From: Phlebopus portentosus
Lineage: Eukaryota > Basidiomycota > Agaricomycetes > Boletales > Boletinellaceae
Length of the DNA: 64,000 bases
Assembly (NCBI GenBank): GCA_037892935.1
Contig: JAYXKI010000017.1
Span: 62,001 to 126,000, forward strand
Reading direction: 5' to 3'
The notes under the pieces are model-generated. The model made no database searches. It saw nothing but the letters and a program-made list of their open reading frames with translations, and was not told the DNA's origin. Shown here piece after piece: positions 50,625 to 64,000 of the stretch. The position numbers and the translations under genes are program-made. How positions within the stretch are numbered: the first letter of the stretch is position 1; each line of letters begins with the position of its first letter.

Positions 50625-52011
50625 CCTAGAGTTATGTACTAATGATATCATGTAACTTCCTGAGCCTGTTGTAAGCCCCAGAGTCTGTGTAAGTCTGGTT
50701 GGAACCCAGCACCAGTATAGGCATCAGTAAGAGCTGCAGTGAGGACACTAACCGACTAACAACTGTACTATGGAGGATGCTCACTGCCACTCCCTGTTAA
50801 GAAAGTGTTACATATGAGGTTTTTAAAGTAGTAAGAGTTAGACAGGCCCACTATATACATTGCCTCTTGGCATTAGCCAATACTCAAGAACCCCAATTTC
50901 ACTGGCATGCTCCTACTAACTGACAACAGCATTAAAAAATTTATCTTATCATCACTCTAGGGGTGCCTTTAACCCCTTACTATTACTCTCTCTATTAGCA
51001 CCTCATCTATAATGAGTACTTGGTTTAACTGGAAAGGCATGGTGGAGATCCCACCTGTGATGGCACTTAAACTATGACAGACTGCCTTTGGGCCCCTACC
51101 TGTGACTAGGAGGGAGGGGGGCAACTTTTCCTCCTAGCAACTTCCAGATGCAAGCAGTGATATGTGCATGTAGCTGTAATGGCTCTAAACCAGGTTTTCC
51201 CAGAACTACTTGTAGGTGAATGGCACGTAATTATCTGTTCACCCAACATTACACTACGCCCGACAAACAAGGTCCAAAAAGACCTAAAACTAATGAAACA
51301 ATTATTATATTCCCTAAACCAGGGGAGTTTTTTAGAGGGCCACCCCAAATTTTTTCTCCCATCCCTTAATACTTTGGCGCTGAGGCCAAACTCAGTACAC
51401 GAACCGTGCCCCATACAGTAGGAAATTGCCTTCCCTGGGGTGTCCCCTTGCTGAGCCCCAGGAGCAGAAAACTGCGAAGTCGAACTGTGGAAAAGTGATG
51501 GTGGAGATGTTTTGTCATGCCGGTAACTAGGCTGGATGCCGCCAGATGCCGCCAAGGCAAATTGAAGAAGTCACCTATTCATCAGTAGCCAAGAGAAGCT
51601 CAAGGTCCTGTGGTCGATGGGAGCGGCAAGTGGAACGGGAAGGTGGAGTCGGGATTCAGAGGGGTCGTATAAACTGAGGAATGTTTGTTTTTTTTACCCT
51701 CGCTTACTTTCAAATAAATCACGCTTTATGACCCGCCGCAGATCTTCACAGACGCCGATCACCAAATCTGGTCGAACAACGTACTACTCGGGCTAGAAAC
51801 GGAGATGTGCTGAGATTGGATAACATTACAGAGACAGCGATGTGTGATGCCGCCAAAGCAGTGATGTCATGGCCACTTGCTCTTGGCGGAATGGACGTTA
51901 CTGTTACTGTATACTGTTACTGTACCACAGATGCGGTAATCCAGATGTACGTACGAATAATTTACGAGAAACAGTCGTGTCACCACCAGAAGGTCCACGA
52001 CAAGTGTCCTA
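50625..52011. other. Repeat-island flank and intergenic sequence, no gene
   Basis: The first ~480 bp are CpG-poor like 28200-31251 and are the continuation of that stretch. From about 51110 composition returns to normal. A 149-codon minus-strand frame at 51106-51555 has no recognisable domain. Confidence 0.45.
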
Positions 52012-54750
52012 CTAGTCGTCCTCGATGGTGATCAATTCGGGCCCACTTCCTTCGTCGATTTTCTCGTTTGGATTGTCAAGAATCAGTAGACCATCTTCCT
52101 CAAAGCGTCTCTTTTTGCTAGGACTCGCCAGGTTGACTTCTGGCGCCTTGGTTGCTTTCACCCGTTTCGCCGGTGGAGCACCGTCTTGAACACCGTCTAG
52201 GTCCAGGGCGCGTTTTCGGAGAGTACTTAGAGCCGTCACTCCCTGACCAGCTGGCTTAGTCATTTTCGGAGGTCTCGGTAGTGCTGACGGCAAGATAAAT
52301 GAGGGTCCATCAGGAGGGTGATTGGGACTGTTCCGAACGGGTTAGATGGGTCTTCAATATTACCGAATAAATGAACATACGGCAAAGGCAAAATGGCAGC
52401 TGCGAGGGTGCCCAGCTCACCATCTTCATCAACAATTGTAAGGAATTTACCGTGAGTAACACCAAGGCTCGCGAGTGATCGATCCAAATTGTCCTCAAAA
52501 TCAGGATCTGCTAACAAGCGTTTATCCTCGTATATACCCACATCACGAGGACCAGTCCCGTCATCAGCACCTTCTCCAGTTCCAAGTAACCCATTGATGG
52601 CTTCGGATAAGATGACACGCTCGGGATCACACAGTAGGTCCACGTACGTATCCCGACAGACGCCACACCCCGTTGAAGGAAGTCCAACAGTGCACGCATT
52701 AAGCGGAACTTCTGCCTTGCGCTGAAGATGAACGTTGCGAACACCCTTATAGTTCTTTTGCAGTAATTGTAAAGCCTGCAAAACGATTATCCCTGCTATA
52801 ATAGCGTTCGTTGTTGCGATGGCTGGGATGATGTTTCCAGCCATTTCTTTTTACGGTCGGAACGTTTGGACATTAAAATCGGCGAAATCTCCACCAAAAG
52901 ACTCGAGCACGGCACCTTTAATTTCCCATCGACTTTTCCTAGGAATTCCATATGCTGCAGAACGCAAATTAGAAGCAGCCGTTACAAAGTCAAGCGTATC
53001 ATCGTCATCCTTGTCGAAAGAGATCGTGTCTTCCCCATTTCGCACCCGCGCGGCTAAGCGGTGTGTACTAAAGGAGATGTTTAGCATTTTGAGCGTACAA
53101 CGGAATCAGCTTAACAACACAGACCTCGATACAAAGAGGACCAGGCTTTCTTGAAGTGACAGTTCCTTCTGATCTTTGAGACCTGAGGATGACTTCGACG
53201 TTGACCCTGAAGCGACTGTCTCCGACGTTCCGTTCAACGCCCTTCTTGGCGACTTGACATCACTTATAGAACCCGCATCAGAGGCATTTGCGCTTGAAAC
53301 AGGAGCAGGCTTGAAACTCCCATCGGCTATACTGTCAAATTCCAGAGGTGTTGGTGGAGCTCGATTCTTCCACATATCCCCCATACTGAGGAGGTTCCTT
53401 ATGTCGGAGTTAAAAACCTACGCGAATTGATGTCGTAGATAATATGACAGCAGGTCATAACTGACTATTCCTCATACAACGTCTTACGAACCTTATCGAA
53501 GACAAGCCGGGCAGCGTCTACGGACCTGCTACCAGTACCCACTCCATTGATAATAGTTCCGTTAGGAGAGGGATCTGATCGAAATGCCTTGCGCACTACT
53601 GCAAAAGCTTGTGCTTCCTTCCGTAAGTTCGCGATTTCCTGGGCTAAATCCAGATTTTGGCCGTTAGCAAACCGGAATGTGACAGTTCAAGCGGTGTACC
53701 ATTCTCTCCTGCCTTTTCTGCAGCATCTAATTCGTCACTGCCGTCTTCGTCTTCGCCAAATAATTGACTTGATGCAATAATATCAGTGCAAAAGAATGAA
53801 TTATCGAGCTGGAAATTGTATGGTGTCTACTTACGGGATCAGGTAACTTTTAGCCCATACAATACAGTGAACTGGCTGGCTTGGAGTACTCCGAATAGTG
53901 CAGACCGGAAACGTTTTTGCCATCGGTTTAGGAAGACAGTCAAAGCATTCAAATCGGTCCTACAAATGCGATAGTCAATATATCTTGTCCTACAGGTCCA
54001 GGCTCCTGTGCGACGGCGCATCCTTCGCGATTGATATCATATGTAGAGAGGGACTTACCTTTAAGATTGGTTGCACCTGCCCAAAATACCCAGCCGTACC
54101 AGACTCCACTAGTGGAACACCAGCAGCGAGACATAGTTTGTTGACGTGCCTCCGTGCATCTGTAAGATTTGGAAGAAGTTACGGTCCGTGTGACGGAAGA
54201 TCAAATGCCTATACAGGCCAACGAAGCTCATACCAAGGTTATCCAATGCGTTCAAAACAATATCAAACCCCCGGAACCATGCAACGTCGAACTGAGGTTC
54301 TTTAATATTTGCGTGTATGGGAATTATGCGTACAAACGGATTGAACGCCTGGGCGGTCCGTGCTGCAACCTTAGAGACAACTTTTTGAGTTACACATCAC
54401 CAAGAAAGATACATTGCTCCAAACCAGTGCTTTTGATTGTTTGATATCCTTCTTACGAAAGAGAAATTGACGGTTTAAATTCGAAAGGTCGATAGTATCC
54501 AGGTCCAATAGCGTGATATGCCCAAACCCAGTCAATACCACATTCTTTACTGGAACAGAAAGATGGTTTGCAACCACCAAGACGTAATCAGACATAAGAA
54601 CATACAGAGTTCGCAACCGATACCCCCAGCGCCTACTAGAAGAACCTTCAAGCTTCCCAGGCGATCATGCAGCTCTGGTCCAAGGATAACCCTGGTATGT
54701 GCAGAGCGAGAAAGGTGTGTTGAAACGGCCGAATCGACCATGATGGACAT
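52012..54750 (-). CDS. UBA2: SUMO-activating enzyme catalytic subunit Uba2
   Basis: Uba2, with Aos1, adenylates SUMO and carries it as a thioester in the nucleus. The adenylation fold is plain: [16 protein letters not shown], then [20 protein letters not shown] and [19 protein letters not shown]. The catalytic Cys sits in [18 protein letters not shown] (TGC at 53900-53902). [14 protein letters not shown] and [20 protein letters not shown] follow, then the ubiquitin-fold part and an acidic, Lys-rich C-terminus with ELITIEDD at the stop. The start is ATG 54750 or 54741; the upstream frame has only GTG. It has many short exons, with an intron right after GGIGCEL. It lies in tandem with, and 246 bp downstream of, the MTC5-like gene. 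Confidence 0.93.
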
Positions 54751-54996
54751 AAACGAAGAGATCGGTGTCGTCGATGTTGGGCAACGGGACAACGATGACG
54801 GGCGGGCGGCACGCACGTAGAACGGGTCACAGACGCGGTGTTGGTCACATTGTACGTCACGCGTTTTCTCATCTCTACAAAAAAAGTGCCAAGACCACTC
54901 CGATTACAACACGGAACGATACAGTAGACACAAAAACAACAAAGTGATCACTACTCGTACAAGTACACTTGATAAGTTTTTCGGATGCCATAAAAC

Positions 54997-57900
54997 TTAC
55001 ACAGGACGTATCCGCTCGTCATTGCATTCGCATCCACAGCCTGAAGGGCAATATTTGAAACGTTGTAAGTTCCAGCATCTTAGATGAGCAGTGTGACAGC
55101 ACACAATGCAAATATGAGAAATGCCTGACGGATAGAGCGGTAAGTTATAGCTGCTCATAGAACAAGAACAGAAGAAAGAAAAGAACACACCTTTCACCGG
55201 GGCTCGACACACGATACACGACGGGTACGATTTCACAGAAGAGTGTGAACACGTCGGGCTTCCCGGCACGGAGAAACATTTCGGACACAGACATTCCACG
55301 CCTTCACGAGTATGAGAAAAGAAACCTGAACCTTGTAAAATCAGACCGACACTTACCGAAGCCAGCTGAATCATGATGAAGCGAAGCAGGATCTGAGGTC
55401 TTCACAGCCTTGTACAGCTCCGTGCGTTTCTGTAGAAGCCGCCAACCGTGCAGCATTTCCGCATATGCATCAACATGGGAGAGAAGCTGTGCCCGTGTGA
55501 TATGAGAAGATGCGCTACTGAAATCATGAAAAATGAGTGTCGTAGGTGGGTCCGGAATCCAAATCATTCACCTGAGCCGATGGTTAGCGAAACGATCCTG
55601 TCTAATGCCACTTTTCTGCGAGAACGTAATCCGTTTGCCATGAAGTAAAGGGTTCTCGGACTGGGTAATTGTTACTTTCCTGGTAAGAGACTACCTTAAG
55701 CTACGTACTAAACTGAAGGCATGACAGAGAAAGTACTCACTCTACAGGTGATGGCTTGTTCCGAATTTGCTCCTGATTTGATCCAATCAGATGGCGGACA
55801 GTTCCAGCGTTGAAAAGGCTCGACCAAGATCCGCGAGACGAAGCAGAAGAGCCGTAGCTCTGACTCACGGCGGGAGTGACCGGAGATATAGGAGAATGAG
55901 TTGCACGGACAAATGTAGGGGAGACCATTCGAGTGCTTTTTTGCTTTCTGACACTGAAATAATCCGAAGAGTGGGATCCAGATGTGTATAAAAGGCTCGT
56001 TTTCCCTTTTTTTCCCAGGATGCGGTTTGAATGGGTCAGCTCAACGAGACATGTGGTGGGAACTCGTCCCTTACCTTTTTCAGACCGTATGCTGGATGCA
56101 TCTAGTTGTAAGACAGCGACAGCAAACATGGCTAGTATTTGCACATCCTTCAGCTGTATAAGCTGGGAATGACTTGACAAAAAGATCAGACTTCGTGCCG
56201 ACAGAAGCAGAGCACACGTACAGCATCTCGATCAAAAGGCTCGTGTATCTCAAGCCAGGATGCTTTGAATCTGACCTCATGGAAGATTGTGTACCTTCCC
56301 GTAAAATATCGACTCCTCTTAATATAGTCGCGAGACTAAGGAGGAGTCTTTCATGATCATGGCGATAATGGCGACGGGCTATATTGGCATTCGACGTGCA
56401 ATACGCGATAGGATCGTCAACGTTGAAGTTATAATCAACTGCCAGGCTGCGATGAGCACCGACAACGGAAGATCTGTCTTTGACAAATACGATCGTCAAC
56501 CTCTTCGGCAGAAGGGAATAATTGTTCTGAGTGTTCTCCGGTTCTCGTGTCGGCTCGGAAGAATTCTGCTTGGGCTGAGAGAAGGAAAGCAGGTTGTTCA
56601 TTATCCGCAGGATGCTCTCCATATCTTCTGGATCCCTTGAATCAAGGAAATCGTACGAATGGTCATTAGCAGCTATGGCTAGTCTTCGGACCGCATCCGA
56701 TAGCTGAAGAGGAGAGCGAAATAACCTCGGTACACCGTCTGATTCTCGTGAAGGGAGTGCCGGCGTGGCGGATAAATCCCGCGGTACAGTTTTCACTAGA
56801 CGTGGAAGGGATCGGAAGATACAAACAAGTTGGCCTATCGAAACGGTTAATAGTTAGCCGGAGAATGGAAGCTGACTAATTACCATTTGGTCCGAAGACG
56901 CCTTGCGAAGATCGAGGTTCCGCTAAATTTGGATTGTCACGAATCAGAGAGGCAGAGAAATCCTTGCCCTTCTCGACTTCCGCTTGCTCAGCCTCGTCCG
57001 AAGATGTTCCCGAATCTAGACTGATTTTCTTCCCTCGCCTTCCGCCATCACCAAATAACAGAAATCTCAGGCATGCTTCGAGGCACGGCCGCTGACTTTC
57101 CCTTATCTCTCGGAGTCTCCTTTGCATATATGCCCGCCTCTTGACTGAAATCAAAGGACTGCGCTCAATCTCCACGAGAGGCGCACCCTTAGGAGGCTTT
57201 GCAATAGGATAGTCCTTCGGAAAAGTGAAAGTCACGCGAACGAAAACATTCACTGTAGACGATTCTCCCCAAGGACCATGCAGTCCAAAAGTACAGGTGC
57301 GATGCTTCGTCAGGCCGTGCTAAAGGGGAAGTAATCAGCACGTAGCTTAGGCTGATGATTACTATGGCGTACACGTTCTAACTTAACCTTTGCCGGAGTC
57401 AATTTGTTAACCGCAGCATTTATTCTATAAAGATCATCAGGTTTGGTCTTCCTCGATGCGTAGTATTAATCAAAGAGCTTACTCGTCGAGAAGAGCCGCA
57501 GAGCTATCGGGCTCTCGTGGCATCTCTTCAGCTCCTCCACGGCTGCTGCTCCTTCGTCGACCGGAATCAAAATTGGAAGCATCTCGTGTTGAGGTTGAGG
57601 GTGGACGAGGAGACCCTGAGCTAAGTCGGGAGTGCTCGATGCCTTCAGGTGTAAAGCTTGACAGCCATGTTGCATGATCCATTCGAGACCTTCCTCCCTT
57701 CGTGCTACCTTTACTCATAGTGCCGTCGCGTCTATCTATGATACCTGAGGCCAAATATCGTTGAGCTTGATTCGGCAGCAACTCTTTTTCCTTGACTGAT
57801 TCATGCCGTATGCCTCGAGCAGCCGAACCTTGACGAGGTAAAAGAACAGGATTGTTTTGAGGTGTAAGCGGTGAAGCTCGGACACCAGCCAGAATGGAGC

Positions 57901-59659
57901 GCACTCCAGTTGGCGCGGAAAGCGCTGGCAAAGCTCCTGTTCCGCTAGGCTGCGCTCGGAATGATACCGACTCGTCCCTTTGGAGAGGCTTGAAGTTCGT
58001 TCCCTTCAGTTCTCGAGACGTCCCGGCTTTCTGAGCATATGAAGATCGTCATTAGTTACTCAACGCAAATGGACATGGACTCCTACTTGTATGACATCCC
58101 GACCTATGGGCCAAAACCGCAGGGTTTTGTCTTTAGACCAAGTGATCAACTGAAATGCTTTGTCTTTCCTATGATTTCAGCTGAGGAGGTAACGATCGAA
58201 GACTTAGACTTACCACCGATGCCATCTCCGTCTCGCGCCCGCCAGACAAATTCTTTGATTACGTCCGTATGCCCATCGAAAGTATGTACAGGGGCTCTAC
58301 CGTCGTCATAATTCCACAATTCGAGGACAGACTCTCCTCTCTGAGGAACGCTCAGTACTCCGTTTCCAAACGGTAAATCCCTAGCTCTCCAGACTGGCCT
58401 ATTTGTTTGCAAGATCTGCGATGGCTCGAGAGTCGATGATTGGAATTTGCCTGTATCCCAAATTTTGATAGTTTTATCAAGTGAGCATGTTATTATTTCA
58501 TTGCGCCTGGAATGAGACCAATCGATCCCATATATTTTGCCATCATGAGCTTTGACACGAGAAACAGGAATAGACCCTTTCTATGCTGGAGGTTCATGGA
58601 AATTTGCTGAGAAAGATAAGCATGACTGACCCTGCGATCCCAGATAAGAACTTCATCCAAATGAGATGAAGCAAGTATATTGCCGTCTTTGCGGTTCCAT
58701 TTTACTTGCGTACCTCCGGCTCGTCGCGAAGTCAGGCCCGAATTGCTCCCGAATGCAAGAGTTGCTCACCATTGAAAGCACACAAACCTTCGTGCGGGCA
58801 AACATTTAAAAAAGTTCAGAACATAGATTGCATATCTCGAGAAGTAACTGACCGAACGCCGGTTTCTGTGGTTGTCTGATATCCCAGGCCCAAATCCAAG
58901 AATCTATCCCAATGCTGCAAACAACGTCTGGATCAAATGGGTGCCAATTGATATCGGTAATCGCTCTATAATGAGCCTGAAGAATGAATTCTATGGAGGT
59001 CTTGTTGACAAGCAGAAGATTCCAAATTAACCTATAATCATATGAACAAATCTATCATCACAAATTGCAAGTGAAGACAAACATTCGCTGGCTTGACGTT
59101 GATACAATATATTCGGCACGACTCGGACTTGGGTTCCACTGCACGTCTGCAACATCCCATGTCCCGCCTTGCGGCAAGAATCTAGGAATCTTCAAAGGGG
59201 CTTCAAGGTCTATAATGAATAGACCTTTGCGACTGTCAACACGCCTTCTTAGTCAAAATGAGGACCACTTCAAAGGAGATTGACACACGCAGCGAGAACT
59301 ATATCCCGACTTGTCGGACTTATACTCATCTTTCGATATCTTGAGTCTAATCGAGTTGTATAAATGTATGAGCAACTCACATTCCCAACGGAATCGCCCA
59401 CCATTCTCGCCATGCCGATCTGAATATGCTTCAACTTCCCACCTTCGTCTGCCGAACCAGGTTCATTTATTGTTTCATTGCGAGTACTGGAGAACGGCTG
59501 CAGGCTGGATGTATCCTCGTGCGCTCGATACCCATTCTGAGGTAAGGATGGTCTTCGGGTTGATAGATGGCTCAGAGGAGGTGACGGTGCCTTCTGAAAT
59601 GTCTGAGTTGTTCCAGTAGTTGCAAATGAACGTTTGGCAGACGGTGACGGTGAGGGCAT
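54997..59659 (-). CDS. MTC5: SEA/GATOR2 complex WD-repeat subunit, WDR59/Mtc5 type
   Basis: This vacuole-associated scaffold of the SEACAT/GATOR2 complex promotes TORC1 signalling by countering GATOR1. N-terminal WD repeats are encoded at about 59650-58100 (WHPFDPDVVCSIGIDSWIWA, DEVLIWDRRKG, IDWSHSRRNEIITCSLDKTI, VWRARDLPFGNG, HTFDGHTDVIKEFVWR). An RWD domain lies near 57250-57080 (VRVTFTFPKDYP, EIERSPLISVKRRAYMQRRL). The C-terminal RING-like domain has SCIVCRAPVKG, HICIVCCHTAHLRCW and CPSGCGCECNDE, with the stop at 54997. I start at ATG 59659. Another ATG at 59805 (MSDPSDRPC) with a following GTAAGG donor could add an exon. More than ten exons; borders not all resolved. Confidence 0.88.
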
Positions 59660-59861
59660 ACAGGAAAGACGTTGACTGAGTGAGCTGAGACCGAGACGTT
59701 TGGGAACCTAGGCTTCTTACGTAAGCAATCCGCTTGCGTGCAGGGAGACTTGTATCCCAGCCTTACTTGTCCGCTGTAGCACGGTCGATCACTGGGATCA
59801 CTCATGTCAGCCTGCCTCCATCACTTTCTTCCTTGTCTAACTCTCACTTTACTTTGAATAC
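59660..59861. promoter_or_regulatory. Divergent promoter of MTC5 and MRF1
   Basis: Only 202 bp, or 56 bp if MTC5 starts at 59805, separate the two start codons, so regulatory sites must be shared. Confidence 0.6.
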
Positions 59862-61433
59862 ATGTTGCGAGCGTGCTCACAGTTTCTTCGTCGGGCATCG
59901 CAAAGGAGTCTGCATTATAGCACCAACTGGGCAACGCGGTCCAATTCCATTGGAACGCTACGACTTTTTCCAACCCTACAAACTCTGGACAAGGAAAACT
60001 CGAGACTTCTGGCGGTTATCGACAAACACATTGATGAACGACATTCTTTATCCTTGCAGGTTCGCAGCTCTATTTTGGAGAAGAGAAGCAACTGCAATTG
60101 AACAAGAACATTAGGCCAGTAACTCTGATTCAGGTATCGTCGATGTTGAGCTTTGTAAACGGCTGAAGAACTTGGACGAATTCTATAAAACTTGGTGCAT
60201 CTGGCAAGAGACTAGAAAGGTGCGTTCATAATCGAAAAGCAGGATAAATTTGACTGATCATGGTGCAGTAGCATCTATCTGAAACAGCTCTCCTCCTCAG
60301 AGATGAAGATCAGACTATTCGGGACCTTGCAGAAGAAGAATACGAGAAGCTTTTGGACTATCATAATACTTTGCTGCACGAGAAGATACCTGCACTTCTT
60401 GTTCCTCGCTCAATAGCGACGGATGTTTCTGCTTTGATTGAACTCAAGCCCGGCGTAGGTGGCTCCGAGTCATCCTTGTTCCTTTCCGACCTCCTGCGTA
60501 TGTACACCCGTTACGCAAATTTGCGACGTTGGACTGCAAAAATCATCTCATCGGATAACAAAGACGGCGGAGGTTTGAAGTACGCGATCTTGGAGATTGG
60601 TGGTGAAGGAGCTTACGAATGCCTTCAGTGGGAAAACGGCGTTCATAGAGTGCAAAGAATACCTAAAACTGAAGCTTCCGGACGGGTCCACACCAGTACT
60701 GTTCAGGTTCTTGTACGTTTCTCCGCTTTACATCTTCCTTGGTGTTCACAGCTCATTGCTTCTAGGTTCTACCTGTACCTAAAGAAAACTCTGATGTAAA
60801 TGAGGAAGACGACGTATTGGATGAAAAAGATGTCCGAATAGAAGTGATGCGAGCTCGTGGTGCTGGTGGACAGGTTCGCGCAGCCTCTCGATTTTATCAC
60901 CTACGTCCAGTTGATCTTTCATGTTCTCAATAGCACGTCAACAAAACGGAATCAGCCGTTCGACTCACACATCTTCCTACTGGAATTACCGTATCCATGC
61001 AAGATGAAAGAAGCCAACATATGGTAAGTCAAGTCGCTCCTGGGTGCCCAATCCGCATCTGACTTGCTTCTGAATAAAACCAGAACAAATCTAGAGCCTT
61101 CAAAGTCCTTCGCGCTCGACTACTTGACCGAAAACTTCAAACGGAAGTTACGGAACGTAGAGAAACCAGAAGAAAGCTTGTGAAGAGCGCTGATCGTAGC
61201 GAAAAGATTCGAACTTACAACTTCGCACAGGTGTGTCTCCGACCGGATTTTCTCGTAATATTACGCAGACATATTCACCGTGTATATAGGACAGAGTGAC
61301 GGATCATCGAATAGGGATGACGGTGAAAAACATCCCTTCTGTTCTCGAGGGCGACACATTGCAAGACATTTTAGACGCGATTCAGAAGAGCCACCGTCAG
61401 GAACTAATCGAGGAAATGCTCGAAAACGTTTGA
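59862..61433 (+). CDS. MRF1: Mitochondrial peptide chain release factor 1
   Basis: A class I release factor that hydrolyses peptidyl-tRNA at UAA/UAG on mitochondrial ribosomes. Seven exons join in frame: 59862-60059, 60115-60219, 60272-60712, 60766-60873, 60934-61023, 61084-61230 and 61290-61433 (410 residues). The basic, Arg/Ser-rich N-terminus ([20 protein letters not shown]) is a plausible import signal. The PCRF domain has [22 protein letters not shown]. The decoding region ends [20 protein letters not shown]. The catalytic GGQ is split from [11 protein letters not shown] by an intron. It ends with the domain-4 helix region [18 protein letters not shown]. Nothing is missing. It converges on the channel gene 136 bp downstream. 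Confidence 0.94.
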
Positions 61434-61569
61434 TGGGCACTATTAGCGGTGGACACGGAAGTGGGTTATAGAGTTGATTGCATGCGATTCAATCCAAAAA
61501 CCATATGTCACCCAAAGCATAGAACATATAATGAAATATGATAGATAACCATTCGACGCCCAAAAGAGG

Positions 61570-64000
61570 TCAAGATCTCGGGAAAGCGCCAGGAATCGTT
61601 TGTCGTCTCCTCTCCGGATGATGGAAATATGTTCCGTGTCTTTTCTTGGAGGGCGACAAGGTAGTAGCGGTCGCCTGTATAGACGAGTTAGACGGACCAG
61701 CACCGTCTCCGGCGGTAGACGAAGACGACGTATTCTCATGAACAGAGCTCGACTGGCTATCATGCGCGTAATCCTCGTCCGAGTCGCTCCCTATGTCCTC
61801 CATTAACCAATTTGCATCTTCGGGCAGAATTATGACACCGGATGCATCGTCGAAACTCAGACGATGGTTCACCCTTCGTTCGTGCTGATTCTGTCCGTCT
61901 GCCCGAACGTCGGACCATGGATTTCCCAGTGTTGATTCGGCATCCGAATATCCTTCACGTGGACCTGTTCCTGCCTGCTCTGGAACGGTTACCTGGCTGA
62001 CTGTTCGCCTTCGATTTCCTTTTCGGATGGTACTATATCGTTTGCGCAGGGTAAGGACGACTGCTTCATTGTTGTCTGGTGCATTGGAAATCGCACTCCC
62101 CCTGTTGACAAGCGTCTGACCCTTCTTAAGAGGAAGCCAAGGCTGCGGGAGCACTCCATTAAGGGCCGGATGCCCATAACGACGCCTTCCAGTACTATGC
62201 GATGTTACTACGCATGCACAATCTATAACCAAAGCGGTTGGGACTCACTTCAAGACTCCATTATACCAATTGCTCATCGGCGGTTGCGACTGAAACAAAT
62301 TGTTAGAAAGAATAACGCTAAGATTCAAAATATGAAGTACTTGCATAATCTGTTCGGTCATCTTCCGGAGCAACATAGAGTGTCTCATCGTTCTGGGCGT
62401 ATCTTCTTCGATTCAAATTACTTATCGGATGCTAGTCAGGTAACACAACTTTGCGTAGTAGGATACAATTACCTTTGTGACCAAGTGACGGGATGACCAG
62501 CCCGCATCCTGAGCAACTCCGCTGATTCCTCGCCACGTTGCACCTCGAATACGGAGCTCAAGTTGACATACTTGCTCAAAGGTTCAAATACCTTGGCGGT
62601 GTAAATGGACCAGGCAAAAGTTCCAAGGATAAGCATTCCCATGAATGAAGAAAGAACGTAGCCCTTCTTTAGCAGGAAAAGGCCAGTCATGAAGATTTGG
62701 AAGATGATAATACCCCAAACAAGACGAGCGAACGTGATGGGCCAAGCCTGTCCTTGAGATTCATATGGTTTGTAGAACACTGTACAATTCAAGTAAGACT
62801 CTGACAGATGCCATGCACAGCTCTTCTCACCAAATAAAAGCTTGTACTTGTAAACCAAATAACCGATCCCGAAGTAAAGTGCACCGAAGATCAATATGGT
62901 GGGTTGTATTATGCTATAAAGCATGGTGACAACGAAAATAAGAATGGCTTGAGGATAAACGACGCCATAGTTGATCATTGGAGGTGCATTGACCTCAGCG
63001 AAATCTATTTCGCGTCAGAACATATACGTTGCGAAGACAGCAAATTGGCCATACCCCTTGGCGTACGAGTTACGAAGAGCCGAAGAATGATTCGCGGAAT
63101 TATGACTCCAAGATTAAGAAGTTGCAGAGGCATTATGCCTAAGCTTTGCAGGATGACATAAGAAAGGAAGAAGTATCTGTCGGACCGTGAGCATTCAACG
63201 GCGAGGCACCGTCATTACATGTGCTGTGCTCTTACCTTGCACGACCTTGATGAAGGGCCTGTGCTATCCTTTCCGGAACCTTGGCCGGCGACTCTGCGAG
63301 CTCTCGTATCAACTGCCAATACGTAGAAGCGAGAAGGAAGATGAACACGACATTGACGAGTAGGAAAAGAAAGTATTTCTTCATGAGAGAATATTCGATC
63401 CAGCTTCTGGCTTGATACCCCTGGAAGTATGTAAGAGCTAATCGAAATAAGGGAATCGGATACGTCAGCTAATCTATGCGAGAAGACGATCTACCAGGTC
63501 GTACCTTCGAAAAGAAAGGGTAGTAACGCGTTAAATGAAATCATCGCGACAGATGGCAGGACGTTTTGCACGATGGCGCGAAGCTGATCATTCGCATCTA
63601 TCCAACGTCCAAGCCACGGCATGGTTTTCTTGATTTCCTCGTAGCTCAGCAGACTCGCGAGTGCAGTGATGGGGAAGATCCAGAAGAAGAAAATGAGAAG
63701 CATGATTCCTAAGACAATCAGCTCTCGCGCACGTCTTACGTTCCTTGTATGGCCCATGTTATCCCAGACAATGTCGCGAGGCTCCGGAGCAAGGACCGTT
63801 GTACATTGCAATGGTTGTGGAGCGTGCGCAACTTGAGAGGCAATTTGCTATTGGCGAAATCACGTCAAAAGCGAAAATTTGCGATTATGAAAGCAAGGCA
63901 CTAACAGCACTAGACATCCTCTCGAATGTCACAAAGGCCGTATGGGAAGCCTTGAATTTCCCAGTCTTCCTTCGTTGTTTGACGGCCTCATCTGCCTCTT
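61570..64000 (-). CDS. CSC1/OSCA-type (RSN1-7TM) channel protein, N-terminus outside the window
   Basis: These plasma-membrane proteins are calcium-permeable, osmosensitive cation channels. At the right edge the family sequence TAFVTFERMSSA is followed by PLQCTTVLAPEPRDIVWDN and NVRRARELIVLGIMLLIFFFWIFPI. Membrane helices continue (VLPSVAMISFNALLPFLFEG), then NYGVVYPQAILIFVVTMLY, PTILIFGALYFGIGYLVYKY, FYKPYESQGQAWP and RLVWGIIIFQIFMTGLFLL. The long cytosolic C-terminus (62300-61570) is Ser/Asp-rich and ends with the stop at 61570. The front part, including the late exocytosis N-terminal domain, lies beyond base 64000. There are several short introns. Confidence 0.9.

Noticed and set aside
51106..51555. 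149-codon minus-strand frame
   Set aside because: No domain, no consistent splice context and composition like non-coding DNA.
1..64000. CRISPR arrays, bacterial operons, rRNA or tRNA genes
   Set aside because: None seen; the repeats are LTRs, foldbacks and a microsatellite, and no cloverleaf-forming gene was recognised by eye.

Overview
The window is nuclear DNA of a filamentous basidiomycete, most likely an agaricomycete. Genes are packed on both strands and interrupted by many short introns (about 50-65 nt, GT-AG). They include fungal housekeeping genes and lineage-typical genes: a cytochrome P450, a membrane-anchored copper radical oxidase, and an aromatic amino acid decarboxylase fused to a long C-terminal domain. 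Exon borders below were worked out by eye from splice signals and reading frame. Family names come from recognised motifs, not from a database search.

Left arm (1-28.1 kb): RAD17 checkpoint clamp loader (3' end outside the window), a P450, an intronless bacterial-type aryl-sulfate sulfotransferase, a small glycine-rich protein, the decarboxylase fusion (with a 5-nt microexon and an apparent +1 frameshift) and a decayed copy of part of its tail. Then come the copper radical oxidase, a non-autonomous DNA element with 248-bp inverted repeats, UTP7 (ribosome biogenesis), BNA1 (kynurenine pathway), PUF6 and a broken membrane-protein gene.

Repeat island (28.1-51.1 kb): an AT-rich, CpG-poor stretch with large foldback structures is split by a nested pair of Ty3/gypsy chromoviruses. 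The outer element (31252-50619, minus strand, 458-bp LTRs, target duplication GTTAT) has two nonsense codons in pol and an Asp-to-Asn change in the integrase active site. The inner element (35926-48635, plus strand, 1605-bp LTRs, target duplication GGCTG) sits inside the outer gag and looks recent and intact. The inner element is the most unusual object here. It carries a 327-codon open frame inside each LTR, two overlapping open frames (one with no ATG) ahead of gag, and four evenly spaced TCAC[G/A]TGA boxes before the 3' LTR.

Right arm (52-64 kb): UBA2 (SUMO E1), a WDR59/MTC5-like subunit of the SEA/GATOR2 complex, the mitochondrial release factor MRF1, and a CSC1/OSCA-type channel cut by the window end. 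These look ordinary and single-copy. MTC5 and MRF1 share a short divergent promoter.
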